A stretch of 5,471 nt of DNA from Candidatus Gastranaerophilales bacterium (GTDB lineage: Bacteria > Cyanobacteriota > Vampirovibrionia > Gastranaerophilales > Gastranaerophilaceae): positions 1 through 5,471 of the forward strand of contig CALUVK010000115.1 of NCBI GenBank assembly GCA_944324205.1. Direction: 5' to 3'. Shown in pieces: positions 5,449-5,471 of the stretch; the stretch's first letter is position 1, and every line of letters begins with the position of its first letter. The notes beneath the pieces are model-generated. The model had not been told where the DNA came from, ran no database searches, and saw only the letters and a program-made list of their open reading frames with translations. The position numbers and the translations under genes are program-made.

Positions 5449-5471
5449 CTCAATTAATATTAAAACTTATT

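Noticed and set aside
5436..5453. Six-codon upstream extension of atpE from TTG (MRRRLK)
   Set aside because: The extension is made of the ribosome-binding site itself (AGA AGG AGA); the downstream ATG has ideal spacing and gives the normal c-subunit length.
5213..5457. Two further frames over atpE, on both strands
   Set aside because: Both are shadows of the c-subunit gene; the Pro/Ala-rich plus-strand peptide is the reverse complement of the Gly/Ala-rich helix 1.
1..5471. UGA recoding, because none of the nine genes ends in TGA
   Set aside because: No in-frame TGA is seen and all Trp codons checked are TGG; nine stops in AT-rich DNA are too few to infer a changed code.

Overview
This window carries most of a bacterial F1Fo ATP synthase operon, read on the minus strand from right to left: c (atpE), b' , b (atpF), delta (atpH), alpha (atpA), then two genes unrelated to the enzyme, then gamma (atpG). 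The last 237 bases at the left edge are the 3' end of a plus-strand endonuclease III gene (nth), which converges on atpG with only five bases between the stop codons. Coding density is very high; no stretch of 300 bases lacks a gene, and no RNA genes, CRISPR arrays or insertion sequences were seen.

The gene order c-b'-b-delta-alpha-gamma, two diverged b-type subunits, and the absence of beta and epsilon after gamma is the layout of Cyanobacteria and plastids, where beta-epsilon form a second locus. The DNA is AT-rich, and gamma lacks the regulatory insertion of photosynthetic cyanobacteria. I therefore infer a non-photosynthetic cyanobacterial relative (Melainabacteria/Vampirovibrionia, perhaps a gut Gastranaerophilales). 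This is inference from layout and sequence, not from a search.

The Fo genes (c ring, b and b' stalk) are followed by delta, which joins the stalk to F1, and by catalytic-core subunit alpha. The c subunit has the proton-binding Glu63 but not the residues typical of sodium-binding rings. The genes are 9-22 bases apart, each with a purine-rich ribosome-binding stretch of varying strength, as expected of one transcript. Subunit a and any atpI/atp1 gene would lie beyond the right edge.

The unusual part is positions 1155-2077, where alpha and gamma are separated by (i) a 117-residue protein with an N-terminal B-box-like Cys/His cluster and two membrane helices, and (ii) a 173-residue ORF6N-domain protein, a family best known from phages and mobile DNA. 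The ORF6N gene ends one base before the atpG start and its last codons contain the atpG ribosome-binding site. It has no clear ribosome-binding site itself, uses arginine codons absent from atpA, and contains a perfect 15-bp-arm palindrome. The F1Fo genes are ordinary; the insertion inside an essential operon is the point of interest.
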